From Enterovibrio norvegicus FF-33 (GTDB lineage Bacteria; Pseudomonadota; Gammaproteobacteria; Enterobacterales; Vibrionaceae), in NCBI RefSeq assembly GCF_000286835.2, contig NZ_AJYD02000013.1, forward strand, positions 92,101-156,100: a stretch of 64,000 nucleotides of DNA, read 5' to 3'. Under the pieces are notes generated by a model, which ran no database searches, was not told the DNA's origin, and saw only the letters and a program-made list of their open reading frames with translations. Both the position numbers and the translations under genes were made by a program. Shown here piece by piece: positions 20,604-29,895 of the stretch. The first letter of the stretch is position 1; the number at the start of each line of letters is the position of its first letter.

Positions 20604-23600
20604 ATGCCAAAACGTACAGACATTAAAAGTATTCTTATTCTGGGTGCAGGCCCAATCGTTATCGGTCAAGCATGTGAGTTTGACTATTCAGGTGCGCAGG
20701 CGTGTAAAGCGCTGCGTGAAGAGGGTTACCGCGTTATTCTGGTTAACTCCAACCCTGCAACCATCATGACTGATCCCGAAATGGCTGATGCGACCTACAT
20801 CGAGCCAATTCAATGGGAAGTAGTACGTAACATCATCGCCAAAGAGCGCCCAGATGCTGTACTGCCTACCATGGGTGGTCAAACGGCACTGAACTGTGCA
20901 CTAGATTTGGAAAAACACGGCGTACTGGCTGAGTTCGGCGTGGAAATGATTGGTGCAACGGCTGATGCGATTGATAAAGCAGAAGACCGTTCACGTTTCG
21001 ACAAAGCGATGAAGTCTATCGGTTTGGAATGCCCAACGGCAGATACAGCGAAAACGATGGAAGAAGCTTATAAAGTTTTGGATATGGTTGGTTTTCCTTG
21101 CATCATCCGTCCTTCTTTCACCATGGGCGGCACCGGTGGTGGTATCGCTTACAACAAAGAAGAGTTCGATGAAATCTGTCGTCGCGGTTTGGATCTTTCT
21201 CCTACCAACGAGCTTCTCATTGATGAATCTCTGATTGGTTGGAAAGAATACGAGATGGAAGTTGTTCGTGACAAAAACGACAACTGTATCATCGTATGTG
21301 CGATTGAAAACTTCGATGCGATGGGCATCCACACGGGTGACTCCATTACCGTTGCCCCAGCACAAACACTGACGGACAAAGAATACCAATTGATGCGTAA
21401 TGCATCCTTGGCTGTTCTGCGCGAAATTGGCGTAGAAACAGGCGGTTCGAATGTTCAGTTTGGTATCAACCCGAAAGATGGCCGTATGGTTATCATCGAG
21501 ATGAACCCACGTGTTTCTCGCTCTTCTGCGTTGGCGTCAAAAGCGACGGGTTTCCCGATTGCAAAAATCGCGGCAAAACTGGCGGTTGGTTTCACGCTTG
21601 ATGAACTGATGAATGACATTACTGGCGGTGCAACTCCAGCATCATTTGAACCAACAATTGACTATGTTGTGACTAAAATTCCTCGTTTTAACTTCGAGAA
21701 ATTTGTGGGCGCAAATGACCGTCTGACCACACAGATGAAATCTGTGGGTGAAGTCATGGCTATTGGTCGTAATCAACAAGAATCACTGCATAAAGCATTG
21801 CGCGGCCTAGAAGTTGGCGCGACAGGCTTTGATGAAATGGTTGATCTGGACGAACCCGATGCCATGACCAAAATTCGTCATGAGCTAAAAGATGCGGGCG
21901 CTGAGCGCATCTGGTACATCGCAGATGCATTCCGTGCAGGCATGTCGGTAGACGGCGTGTTTAAGCTGACAAACGTTGACCGCTGGTTCTTGGTTCAGAT
22001 CGAAGACATCGTCAAAATCGAAGCTGAAGTGAAAGAGAATGGCTTCGCGGGTCTGAACAAAGAAGTGCTTCGTAAACTGAAGCGCAAAGGTTTTGCTGAT
22101 GCTCGCCTGAGCAAGCTGTTGGGTGTTAGCGAGAGCGAAATCCGCAAGCTGCGCGACCAATTCGACATTCACCCTGTCTACAAGCGTGTTGATACTTGTG
22201 CGGCAGAGTTCTCGTCTGATACCGCGTACATGTACAGCACTTATGACGAAGAATGCGAAGCGAACCCTACTGACAAAGACAAAATCATGGTTCTTGGCGG
22301 CGGTCCAAACCGTATCGGCCAAGGCATTGAATTCGATTATTGTTGTGTTCATGCGTCGCTCGCGCTGCGTGAAGATGGCTACGAAACCATCATGGTTAAC
22401 TGTAACCCTGAAACGGTTTCAACCGATTATGACACGTCTGATCGCTTGTACTTCGAACCTGTAACCTTGGAAGACGTACTGGCCATCGCGCGTGTTGAAA
22501 AACCAAAAGGCGTGATTGTTCAGTACGGTGGTCAAACACCTCTGAAACTGGCGCGTGCACTAGAAGCGGCAGGCGTACCAATCATTGGTACAAGTCCTGA
22601 TGCCATTGACCGTGCAGAAGACCGTGAGCGCTTCCAAGCAGCGGTTGACCGTCTTGGTTTGAAAACCCCACAAAATGCCACTGTTACTACGATGGAACTG
22701 GCGATTGAGAAGTCAAAAGAGATTGGCTTCCCATTGGTTGTTCGTCCTTCTTACGTGCTGGGTGGCCGTGCGATGGAAATCGTTTATGACGAGAGCGATC
22801 TGCGCCGATACTTTGCTGAGGCAGTGAGTGTTTCTAACGAATCCCCTGTATTGCTGGACCGTTTCTTGGATGACGCGACCGAAGTCGATGTAGATGCAAT
22901 TTGCGACGGTGAGCGTGTGGTTATCGGCGGTATCATGGAGCACATTGAGCAAGCGGGCGTTCACTCCGGTGACTCTGCATGTTCATTACCTGCATATACT
23001 CTGAGCCAAGAGATTCAGGACGAAATGCGTCGCCAAGTTGAGAAGCTAGCACTTGAGCTGGGCGTTCGTGGCTTGATGAACACACAGTTTGCGGTGAAAG
23101 ACGGTGAAGTCTACCTGATTGAAGTGAACCCACGTGCTGCACGTACTGTCCCGTTTGTGTCTAAAGCCACTGGCGCACCACTGGCGAAAATTGCCGCACG
23201 TGTAATGGCTGGTCAATCACTAGAATCACAAGGTTTCACGCAGGAAATCATTCCACCGTATTACTCAGTGAAAGAAGTGGTGTTGCCATTTAACAAGTTC
23301 CCTGGCGTTGACCCACTGTTAGGCCCAGAAATGCGCTCAACAGGTGAAGTGATGGGTGTGGGTGATACCTTCGCAGAAGCGTTTGCGAAAGCGGATCTCG
23401 GTTGTGGTAAATCCTATTCCGACCAAGGTCGCGCGCTGCTGTCTGTTCGTAATAACGACAAGCAACGTGTTGTTGACCTAGCAGCCAAGCTTATCAAGCT
23501 AGGTTTTGAGTTAGATGCAACACACGGTACAGCAGTTGTGCTTGGTGAAGCGGGTATTAACCCTCGCTTGGTCAACAAGGTGCATGAAGGTCGTCCTCAT

Positions 23601-23840
23601 ATTCTTGACCGTATCAAGAATGGTGAATACAGCTACATCATCAATACCACGGAAGGTCGTCAGGCGATTGAAGATTCAAAAGTACTTCGTCGTGGCGCAC
23701 TGGCTGAGAAAGTGAACTACACCACCACGCTAAATGCAGCATTCGCAACCTGTATGGCTCACACTGCAGCTGATCTGTCTAAAGTGAACTCAGTGCAAGA
23801 GTTGCACGCTCGCGTGGCAGAGAAATACGGTAAAGCGTAA
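20604..23840 (+). CDS. carB: Carbamoyl-phosphate synthase large subunit
   Basis: Large synthetase subunit, 1078 residues, built as two homologous ATP-grasp halves: the carboxy-phosphate half opening with [20 protein letters not shown], and the carbamoyl-phosphate half opening with [20 protein letters not shown]-terminal MGS-like allosteric domain (about residue 935 on, [20 protein letters not shown]) binds UMP, IMP or ornithine in the E. coli enzyme. ATP-site signatures [11 protein letters not shown] and [11 protein letters not shown] are intact. It forms a heterodimer with CarA and is cotranscribed with it. Confidence 0.98.
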   Translation: MPKRTDIKSILILGAGPIVIGQACEFDYSGAQACKALREEGYRVILVNSNPATIMTDPEMADATYIEPIQWEVVRNIIAKERPDAVLPTMGGQTALNCALDLEKHGVLAEFGVEMIGATADAIDKAEDRSRFDKAMKSIGLECPTADTAKTMEEAYKVLDMVGFPCIIRPSFTMGGTGGGIAYNKEEFDEICRRGLDLSPTNELLIDESLIGWKEYEMEVVRDKNDNCIIVCAIENFDAMGIHTGDSITVAPAQTLTDKEYQLMRNASLAVLREIGVETGGSNVQFGINPKDGRMVIIEMNPRVSRSSALASKATGFPIAKIAAKLAVGFTLDELMNDITGGATPASFEPTIDYVVTKIPRFNFEKFVGANDRLTTQMKSVGEVMAIGRNQQESLHKALRGLEVGATGFDEMVDLDEPDAMTKIRHELKDAGAERIWYIADAFRAGMSVDGVFKLTNVDRWFLVQIEDIVKIEAEVKENGFAGLNKEVLRKLKRKGFADARLSKLLGVSESEIRKLRDQFDIHPVYKRVDTCAAEFSSDTAYMYSTYDEECEANPTDKDKIMVLGGGPNRIGQGIEFDYCCVHASLALREDGYETIMVNCNPETVSTDYDTSDRLYFEPVTLEDVLAIARVEKPKGVIVQYGGQTPLKLARALEAAGVPIIGTSPDAIDRAEDRERFQAAVDRLGLKTPQNATVTTMELAIEKSKEIGFPLVVRPSYVLGGRAMEIVYDESDLRRYFAEAVSVSNESPVLLDRFLDDATEVDVDAICDGERVVIGGIMEHIEQAGVHSGDSACSLPAYTLSQEIQDEMRRQVEKLALELGVRGLMNTQFAVKDGEVYLIEVNPRAARTVPFVSKATGAPLAKIAARVMAGQSLESQGFTQEIIPPYYSVKEVVLPFNKFPGVDPLLGPEMRSTGEVMGVGDTFAEAFAKADLGCGKSYSDQGRALLSVRNNDKQRVVDLAAKLIKLGFELDATHGTAVVLGEAGINPRLVNKVHEGRPHILDRIKNGEYSYIINTTEGRQAIEDSKVLRRGALAEKVNYTTTLNAAFATCMAHTAADLSKVNSVQELHARVAEKYGKA

Positions 23841-23905
23841 TCCTTATACACGATATAAAGATATAACCAATGAGCCGGCCTCAAGCCGGCCTAGATAACC
23901 TCCTT

Positions 23906-23932
23906 GCCCGCCTTACTTAGGCGGGCTTTTTT
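23906..23932 (+). terminator. Intrinsic terminator after carB
   Basis: GCCCGCC, loop TTACTTA, GGCGGGC and six T. A GCCGGC-rich inverted repeat lies about 25 bp before it. Confidence 0.9.
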
Positions 23933-24055
23933 GTCTCTGGCATTTCTTATTTGTTTCAGATAGTGCGAAACATCACCGAGTTTCATTGTTTATTTTTGCG
24001 TGATTTAGCGCATCAATAAGCTAGGCATTGATTGTTGATTGATGACATTTTTTGC

Positions 24056-24083
24056 TTGAGATGAGGTAGGGGATGCGTAAAAT
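24056..24083 (+). promoter_or_regulatory. Candidate promoter for the MgtE-like gene
   Basis: TTGAGA, 16-bp spacer, TAAAAT. Transcription would start near 24090, leaving a leader of about 330 nt before the coding region. Confidence 0.5.
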
Positions 24084-24090
24084 GCTCGTG

Positions 24091-24418
24091 TCGCAATACT
24101 GCGGCAATTATGGAGAACACCATGAACGTTATCGACCATCCTCCGAGTTGTCAGGGAGGCCAGTAAACCCAGCGGTTAAGTTCATGTGTATCCACATTTC
24201 GACCGCCCGGTCGGAATGATTGCTATTTCCTGCATCAATCCCAGCGCTTCCCCGATATTCAGAGTGAAAATACGACCAAGGACGTTGAGTCTTTAGTGAC
24301 GAGTTTCATGATAAGCATGCGCGTTAGCTGTTTATTGTTGAGCATCAAATTCGTATTTTTTGGTCGTTACCCTCAACCAGGCGTTTACGTCAGGAACTTG
24401 CCAATCGGGAGATTCGCT
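24091..24418 (+). promoter_or_regulatory. Long structured leader of the MgtE-like transporter gene
   Basis: Untranslated leader of about 330 nt with several possible helices. CATGAAC (24121-24127) can pair with GTTCATG (24180-24186), burying the start codon of a small upstream ORF and enclosing a CCTCC/GGGAGG hairpin. CGACCGCCCGGTCG (24200-24213) is a compact hairpin. The stretch 24267-24279 (AAAATACGACCAA) is complementary in two alternative ways to 24351-24367 (TCGTATTTT or TTGGTCGT). Long leaders with small ORFs control Mg transporter genes mgtA and corA in enterics. That this one senses Mg or another metal is inference; it does not match a riboswitch class I can recall. Confidence 0.45.
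24122..24166 (+). CDS. Candidate 14-codon upstream ORF (leader peptide)
   Basis: ATG with a GGAG six bases upstream opens the frame MNVIDHPPSCQGGQ and stops at TAA. It contains adjacent prolines, a feature of leader peptides such as MgtL whose translation responds to Mg or proline. The codons spanning Pro-Pro and Gly-Gly form the two arms of the CCTCC/GGGAGG hairpin. Whether it is translated is unknown. Confidence 0.35.
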   Translation: MNVIDHPPSCQGGQ

Positions 24419-25270
24419 ATGTCGGTAATGTACACAACACTGTTGGATTGCCAACACACACACCTTGCTGCTCATGAAATTGATGCCGCAAAAAATGCAT
24501 TTCTCATTCACACCATGGAAGAGAGAGTTCGCCTGCTCTCGGTCATGCCCGTATCTGAAGCTGTTGGTGTGCTGAATTGCTGCCCACTGGCTTTGGTCAG
24601 AGAATTATTGGATGCATTAACGGAAACGGGGGATACCGTCAGGAGCAGACAAATCGCGATAGATTTGGGATTGATTAGTTCTGAAATTGAACCCGACGGA
24701 GATTATCTCACTAATTCTGTGATGAACCATGTCAGGCAGCGTATTGGCTGGATTGTTGGTTTGGCGTTACTTGGGATCTTATCTGGTCTTATCATTTCAC
24801 ATTATGAAGACACGATCACTCAGTTGGTTCTGCTCGCTATTTATATGCCAGTGGTCGCTGCAGCGGGAGGAAATGCGGGCTCTCAAGCGGCGACATTAGT
24901 GGTGAGGGCAATGGCCATGAATGAAGTTCGCCCTTCTCAATGGCTAGCTGTGATGTGGAAGGAAGTACGAGTGGCGATTATTATCGCGTTTGCGCTAGCG
25001 GCCGTGATGATGACGAGAGTGCTGGTTTTTAGTGATGCCACATCGTTACCTGCAGGCTTTCACCTTAATGACATTGCGATGGCCATTGGTACCGCATTGG
25101 TGATCCAAGTGACACTATCCACCACGTTAGGTGGTGTGCTGCCATTGGTGGCTCGCAAACTCAAGCTAGATCCCGCCGTTCTTGTGAGCCCAGTGCTGGC
25201 CTCTGTCGTCGATATCAGCGGGATGGCGATTTACTTTATGACCATTAACGCGTGGTTAGGCTTGACGTAA
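24419..25270 (+). CDS. MgtE-family divalent cation transporter lacking CBS domains
   Basis: 283-residue protein with the membrane domain of the MgtE/SLC41 family: five hydrophobic segments, MPVVAAAGGNAGSQAAT (the family's GGNAG signature on the pore helix) and LKLDPAVLVSPVLASVVDIS near the C-terminus. The preceding 100 residues resemble part of the MgtE N-domain only loosely, and the two CBS Mg-sensing domains are absent. Mg is the likely substrate, with Mn, Co or another cation possible. The ATG at 24419 has GGGAG seven bases upstream; the open frame extends to 24296 but that part lies within the structured leader. Its 3' end overlaps convergent dacB by 26 bp. Confidence 0.8.
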   Translation: MSVMYTTLLDCQHTHLAAHEIDAAKNAFLIHTMEERVRLLSVMPVSEAVGVLNCCPLALVRELLDALTETGDTVRSRQIAIDLGLISSEIEPDGDYLTNSVMNHVRQRIGWIVGLALLGILSGLIISHYEDTITQLVLLAIYMPVVAAAGGNAGSQAATLVVRAMAMNEVRPSQWLAVMWKEVRVAIIIAFALAAVMMTRVLVFSDATSLPAGFHLNDIAMAIGTALVIQVTLSTTLGGVLPLVARKLKLDPAVLVSPVLASVVDISGMAIYFMTINAWLGLT

Positions 25271-26660
25271 GCAGCGCTTGATAAAGCTCTCGTTCAAATT
25301 GGGTGATCGGGCTGGCAACATTGCTGGGGCGATCATCCGATGCGGGAATGTGGTAGTTAGTCACAAGCTGAACCACCAGGATATCTTGGCCTTTGTCATT
25401 TCTCAGTATGCCCGCAAGGTTATAGCTACCGTACAAAGAGCCTGTTTTCGCTGTCAGCTTATTTTTGAGCGGTGCATTACGAACACTGCTGCGATACTTC
25501 AATGTGCCATCCACCCCTGACACGGGCAACATGGCCAGCAGGCCAATTTGAGGGTGTGTATAGACGTATTGCACCACATCCATCAATTGCGCGGCTGTCA
25601 TGCGATTGTTACGAGACAATCCCGACCCATCAACCATCACCGCAGTATCAAGATCAATGTTTGCTTGTTGCTTCAATATGGCTTTGATCGCCGCCGCCCC
25701 ATTGCTGAATGAGCCGGCTTGATCGAAGTAACGATGACCCAATGTTTTGAGTATATTGTCGGCAATTAGATTGTCAGAGCGCTTGAGCATGGTATTAAGC
25801 AGTGCATCGCGTGGCGCTGATTTATGCATGGCAATAAAACTGCGTTGGCCGCTTGGCGCGCCGATTCGAATTTTACCTTTCACGGAAATAGCGGCTTTCT
25901 TTAGCTCACTGGCGAGTACATCACTCATGTATTTTTGTGGATTTTGCACGGCAAATTTTAGAGGAAGCGGGCTAGTGCGGTGAGCCAAGCAACCACTCAA
26001 TTGATAGTGGTTGTTGTTGTCATAGTGAAGTTCTAAATCGCAATGTTGGTCTTTTTGCTGATCGGTGGTCAGCGCCAATGCATTGGTACTTATCTCTATC
26101 GGTTGGTGCTCGGGCACAAAGACGCGAGTTTGGCGCTTACTTTTTTCGCTATAGATCGAGCCTTGAACACAGTTTCGTTCTAGCGTTATTGCTGAAGATG
26201 GCGCGCTGTAGCAAACGCCCAAAATGTCCCATGGCCAACCAACGGCGCGTTCATATCCCGTAAATATTTCACCATCCAGCCAAACATCACCGCGAATTTG
26301 ACGAATGCCTTTGGCTTTTAGGGCACTGACGAGCAATTGAAGATCTTTGCGCTTCAGCGTTGGGTCGCCATCAAACTTAAAAACAATGTCTTTGCCTGAT
26401 TGAAGCACTTTGGTTTCAAAGGCGAAATCTTGTGGGAGGTAAAGTGATGCGGCCAGTGCGGTCACGACTTTTTGTGTGCTGGCGGGTGGCAGCAAGATGT
26501 CATCATCACGCCCAATGATTTGCTCGCCGCTGTTGGTGTTAAACACCGAAAGTGCAAGCTGGCTACCAGCGGGAAGCATAGCCTCAATGTTATTGAGGGG
26601 AATGGAAAAGGCGGTGACAGAGAAAAGAGAACAAACGATTAGAGATAAAAGGCGCGCCAT
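25245..26660 (-). CDS. dacB: D-alanyl-D-alanine carboxypeptidase/endopeptidase DacB (PBP4)
   Basis: Class C low-molecular-weight penicillin-binding protein in the periplasm that trims and cleaves peptidoglycan cross-links. 471 residues from the ATG at 26660, which opens a signal peptide (MARLLSLIVCSLFSVTAFS). All three penicilloyl-serine motifs are present: Ser61-x-x-Lys64 in PPASTQK, SDN in KRSDNLIAD and KTG in TAKTGSLYG. A TTG at 26675 would add five residues and is less likely because the ribosome site (GGGAAC) lies between the two. The last 26 bp overlap the end of the MgtE-like gene on the other strand. Confidence 0.95.
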   Translation of the reverse strand: MARLLSLIVCSLFSVTAFSIPLNNIEAMLPAGSQLALSVFNTNSGEQIIGRDDDILLPPASTQKVVTALAASLYLPQDFAFETKVLQSGKDIVFKFDGDPTLKRKDLQLLVSALKAKGIRQIRGDVWLDGEIFTGYERAVGWPWDILGVCYSAPSSAITLERNCVQGSIYSEKSKRQTRVFVPEHQPIEISTNALALTTDQQKDQHCDLELHYDNNNHYQLSGCLAHRTSPLPLKFAVQNPQKYMSDVLASELKKAAISVKGKIRIGAPSGQRSFIAMHKSAPRDALLNTMLKRSDNLIADNILKTLGHRYFDQAGSFSNGAAAIKAILKQQANIDLDTAVMVDGSGLSRNNRMTAAQLMDVVQYVYTHPQIGLLAMLPVSGVDGTLKYRSSVRNAPLKNKLTAKTGSLYGSYNLAGILRNDKGQDILVVQLVTNYHIPASDDRPSNVASPITQFERELYQALLTSSLTTR

Positions 26661-26698
26661 AAGAAGTTCCCGCAATGAAGGAAGATTCAGTATGGTAC

Positions 26699-26729
26699 AA
26701 AAAACGCCTACTCGGAGGTAGGCGTTTTT
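26699..26729 (-). terminator. Intrinsic terminator of the porin gene
   Basis: CGCCTAC/GTAGGCG stem with a six-base loop and T runs on both sides. On the minus strand six T follow; it stops transcription from the porin before dacB. Confidence 0.85.
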
Positions 26730-26761
26730 GATACTGATTTAAGTAAAGAACTTAAGTCAGA

Positions 26762-27736
26762 TTAGAAATCGTAACGTAGGCCGAATACCAATTGGTCTTC
26801 TGCATCTTTCTTAGTTTCAACTTCGTTTGCATCAAGCAGGTTGAAGTTGTAAGAAGTGTAAGCACGGAAGTTGTCGTTGAAGTAATGCGTCGCGTCGATT
26901 GCGATTGCATCGTAGGTATTTGACTTGTCAGAACCTGTTTTTGATTCCGCGTTGTTGTAAGTGGTTGTGAACTTAGTTTTGCCCATGGTGTAAGCAGCAG
27001 CCAATTCGTAACCAGTCAGGTCAGTGCTAACGCCTGATTGTTTGTTTTCGCCATCTTTGTAAAGCGCAGCAACGTAGATGTCACCGATGGTGTAAGAAAG
27101 TGCTGCTTCAGTTTGGCTTTCAGCTGCGTAAGACTTGCCTGCGACAACAGCATCTTTACCTTGGTCAGCATAACCCAGACCCATTGCTAGGCCGTTCTCT
27201 AGTGCGTATACCGCACCCATAGAGTAACCACCGTCAACAACCAGTCCACCGTTAAGATCGGTGGTTTCGCCTACGTAGTTTGCTTTAACCGTCAGGCCAC
27301 CGAACTCACCCATGTACGCTAGGTTGTTTTGGATACGGTCAGCAACGGCGATTTTAGCGCTCGCGCCAGCACCGTGGTAAGACATGATATCGGTGAAATC
27401 GGTGATCATGCCCAAAGAGCCGTCAGTTTTACCGTAAGCCACTTTACCAAACTCAGTGCTGATACCTGCGAAGCCGTAACGAACTTCATCTTCAGTTGTG
27501 GTGTATTCGTGCTCGAAGAAGCCAAAACCGTAAACATTTTCTGCAATCTCGGTTTGACCAAGGATGTTCATACGTGCGCGACTTTTGTCATCCATGTCAC
27601 CATCAACAAGCAATGCACGTGCTTCGATACGGCCACCGATTGAAAGGCTAGAGGTGCCGTCGTTAAAAACTTCAGCAGCAGAAACAGAGGTAGAAGCTAC
27701 AGCAGCAACAGCAAGTGCGATCAACGTTTTGTTCAT
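26762..27736 (-). CDS. Outer-membrane porin (gram-negative porin, OmpU/OmpC type)
   Basis: 324 residues from the ATG at 27736 (ribosome site AAAGGAC), with a clear signal peptide, MNKTLIALAVAAVASTSVSA, cut before AEVFNDG. The mature part alternates beta-strand-like segments (LSIGGRIEARALL, VRYGFAGISTEFGKVAYGKTDG, LVFGLRYDF) and ends in Phe, the outer-membrane assembly signal. It is a general diffusion porin by class; orthology to OmpU, OmpT or another vibrio porin cannot be settled by eye. An upstream in-frame extension to 27859 is not supported. It is flanked by a 509-bp spacer, consistent with a regulated promoter. Confidence 0.88.
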   Translation of the reverse strand: MNKTLIALAVAAVASTSVSAAEVFNDGTSSLSIGGRIEARALLVDGDMDDKSRARMNILGQTEIAENVYGFGFFEHEYTTTEDEVRYGFAGISTEFGKVAYGKTDGSLGMITDFTDIMSYHGAGASAKIAVADRIQNNLAYMGEFGGLTVKANYVGETTDLNGGLVVDGGYSMGAVYALENGLAMGLGYADQGKDAVVAGKSYAAESQTEAALSYTIGDIYVAALYKDGENKQSGVSTDLTGYELAAAYTMGKTKFTTTYNNAESKTGSDKSNTYDAIAIDATHYFNDNFRAYTSYNFNLLDANEVETKKDAEDQLVFGLRYDF

Positions 27737-28245
27737 TATGTTGTCCTTTATAAGATTATGATTTTCGAGACGTAATCTCCAAACATCTCGATGTCTTGTT
27801 TGTAACCGCTCCCGAATTGCAACCGTTAGTAAAACGATCAAAAAACAAATAGAAAACATTGTTTTTTATGTGGATGTTTTGTTGTAATTTCTTATTTTTC
27901 AACATGTTGCCGCTTTGTTGATAAGTTCCATTTTAGGCGGTGTTTTTAGATATTTTTTGTTTTTTATTTTTCCTAAACATTTGTTTTTGTTCTTGTTTGT
28001 GTGATGTGCATCGAGGAAATATCGTGAGGGATATGTAGAGGGGCTTTTAGGTGGCAAGTGTTTGTTTATATCTATGCCATTCATGAGCACTCAAGCACCT
28101 GCGCGACCAAAATCGTAGGTGACCAGAGCAACTAACTTGTTTACACTGAGGGTATAAATATTCGTTTTCCGCGCTCATACCTTTGCTTGGGCGGGGTTTT
28201 GTTATTCCAAAACACAAGGTTTTGGACACAGAGGTAATGTCATTT
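27737..28245. promoter_or_regulatory. Intergenic region between the porin and greA
   Basis: 509 bp, strongly AT-rich between 27840 and 28010, with no credible ORF. It should contain the divergent promoters of the porin and greA. Visible elements: a dyad ACATC-TC-GATGT at 27783-27794 close to the porin start, and T-rich tracts that could bind H-NS-like proteins. ToxR-type control of porins is known in vibrios, but I cannot point to a specific site. Confidence 0.4.
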
Positions 28246-28719
28246 ATGGATAAGGTACCCATGACTGTTCTTGGCGAGCAGCAGCTTCGTATAGAGCTAG
28301 CTCGCTTACTGAAACGTCGTCCAATTATTACTCAGGCGATTGGTGAAGCGAGAGAACTTGGCGATCTTAAAGAGAATGCTGAGTATCACGCTGCACGTGA
28401 AGAGCAGGGCATCTGCGAAGCACAAATTCGCGACATTGAATACAAGCTGTCAGTCGCTCAAGTTATCGATATTTCAAAAATCCCTAACAACGGGAAGGTT
28501 ATTTTCGGTTCAACAGTATCGCTGATAGACATCAATACTGACAATGAACTGACTTATCAGATTGTTGGTGATGACGAAGCTAATATTAAGAAAAATCTGA
28601 TTTCTGTAAATTCCCCGATCGCGCGTGGGCTGATTGGTAAAGAAGAAGGTGATGAAGTGTCTATCACCACGCCTGGTGGCGTAAAAGAATTTGAAATTGG
28701 TGGTGTTAAGTACGTGTAG
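28246..28719 (+). CDS. greA: Transcription elongation factor GreA
   Basis: Cleaves the 3' end of RNA in backtracked RNA polymerase. It has 157 residues. The N-terminal coiled coil carries the acidic tip motif [20 protein letters not shown], and the C-terminal FKBP-like domain ends [18 protein letters not shown]. The ATG at 28246 aligns with the family start ([10 protein letters not shown]) and has GAGG about ten bases upstream. The ATG at 28237 is too close to that site, and the frame further left is unsupported. Confidence 0.95.
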   Translation: MDKVPMTVLGEQQLRIELARLLKRRPIITQAIGEARELGDLKENAEYHAAREEQGICEAQIRDIEYKLSVAQVIDISKIPNNGKVIFGSTVSLIDINTDNELTYQIVGDDEANIKKNLISVNSPIARGLIGKEEGDEVSITTPGGVKEFEIGGVKYV

Positions 28720-28774
28720 TGCGGAATGTCTAACAGTGAAAACTGTTAGCGAGTATTACAGGCGTGAAAACACA

Positions 28775-28800
28775 GAAGGCCGCTAAGCGGCCTTCTTTTA
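28775..28800 (+). terminator. Intrinsic terminator after greA
   Basis: GAAGGCCGC, loop TAA, GCGGCCTTC, TTTT. It touches the 3' end of yhbY on the opposite strand. Confidence 0.85.
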
Positions 28801-29094
28801 TTTGCGTGGTAGTTCGATTTTACGCTCTTGGCTTTGACGATATAGAACAAGTACCTTACCGATGACTTGGACTTTCTCTGCCTTAGTTTCACGAACAATT
28901 GCTTCTACAATCAGGTTCTTAGTGTCGCGGTCTTCAGACGCAACTTTAACCTTGATCAGTTCGTGGTGATCGAGAGCGATTTCAATCTCAGCAAGCACGG
29001 CTTCTGTTAGGCCATTGGCACCCATCAGAACGACAGGTTTAAGATTATGTGCCAGACCTTTTAGATACTGCTTTTGTTTTGTGCTTAGATTCAT
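28798..29094 (-). CDS. yhbY: YhbY/CRM-domain RNA-binding ribosome assembly factor
   Basis: 98-residue protein made of a single CRM domain (KQKQYLKGLAHNLKPVVLMGANGLTE is split here into the opening helix and the conserved glycine-rich loop VVLMGANGLTE). E. coli YhbY associates with pre-50S particles. The start at 29094 gives the family N-terminus MNLSTKQKQYLKG; a longer frame to 29148 is not supported. It is divergent from rlmE and convergent with greA, as in E. coli. Confidence 0.93.
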   Translation of the reverse strand: MNLSTKQKQYLKGLAHNLKPVVLMGANGLTEAVLAEIEIALDHHELIKVKVASEDRDTKNLIVEAIVRETKAEKVQVIGKVLVLYRQSQERKIELPRK

Positions 29095-29224
29095 GTTGAC
29101 TCGATTTGTTGTTTTATCGGGGTTGAAAACGTGACATTCTACCGCCATCTCTAATCAAACTGAACAAATATCCCTCTAAACCGTCTGTTTGAAGTTAACG
29201 ACTGAATTAAGGGCTAGGTAAAAC

Positions 29225-29854
29225 ATGAGCAAAAAGAAACACTCAGCGAGTTCTGGTCGTTGGTTGAAAGAACATTTTGATGATAAATATGTTCAAGAAG
29301 CCCAGAAAAAAGGCTTTCGTTCCCGAGCAATTTTTAAACTTGATGAAATCCAAGGTAAAGATAAGTTATTGAAACCCGGTATGACAGTGGTCGATTTGGG
29401 GGCAGCCCCTGGGGGGTGGTCTCAATATGCTGTTGAACAGGTCGGAGATAATGGACAGGTCATTGCTTGTGACATTCTTCCTATGGACTCCTTGCCAGGT
29501 GTCAGTTTCCTGCAAGGGGATTTCCGTGAAGAGGCGGTGCTAAACGCGTTGCTAGATCGTATCCAGCCAGATATGGTGGATGTGGTGATGTCAGATATGG
29601 CACCAAACATGAGTGGTAACCAAGCGTCAGATCAACCTCGTGCTATGTATCTGGTTGAGTTGGCGCTGAGTATGTGCCAAGAAGTTTTGGCTCGTGATGG
29701 CGCATTTATTGTTAAGGTATTCCAAGGGGAAGGCTTTGATCAATATTTGGCTGAAGTACGTAAAATGTTTAAAGCGGTGAAAATCCGCAAACCAGATTCC
29801 TCCCGCGCGCGCTCGCGTGAGGTCTACATTGTGGCTACAGGTTATAAACTGTAG
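29225..29854 (+). CDS. rlmE: 23S rRNA 2'-O-methyltransferase RlmE (FtsJ/RrmJ)
   Basis: Heat-shock methyltransferase that modifies U2552 of 23S rRNA. It has 209 residues. The SAM-binding motif [14 protein letters not shown] is clear, and the catalytic K-D-K-E set lies in [29 protein letters not shown] and SREVYIVA. It sits 41 nt before ftsH, the conserved heat-shock pair. Confidence 0.97.
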   Translation: MSKKKHSASSGRWLKEHFDDKYVQEAQKKGFRSRAIFKLDEIQGKDKLLKPGMTVVDLGAAPGGWSQYAVEQVGDNGQVIACDILPMDSLPGVSFLQGDFREEAVLNALLDRIQPDMVDVVMSDMAPNMSGNQASDQPRAMYLVELALSMCQEVLARDGAFIVKVFQGEGFDQYLAEVRKMFKAVKIRKPDSSRARSREVYIVATGYKL

Positions 29855-29895
29855 TACTCTACTATTATTACTAAAGTTTCCGCGGGGCTAACACC

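Noticed and set aside
24296..24418. 41-residue N-terminal extension of the MgtE-like protein
   Set aside because: It overlaps the complementary segments of the leader, lacks a ribosome site, and the ATG at 24419 has a good one.
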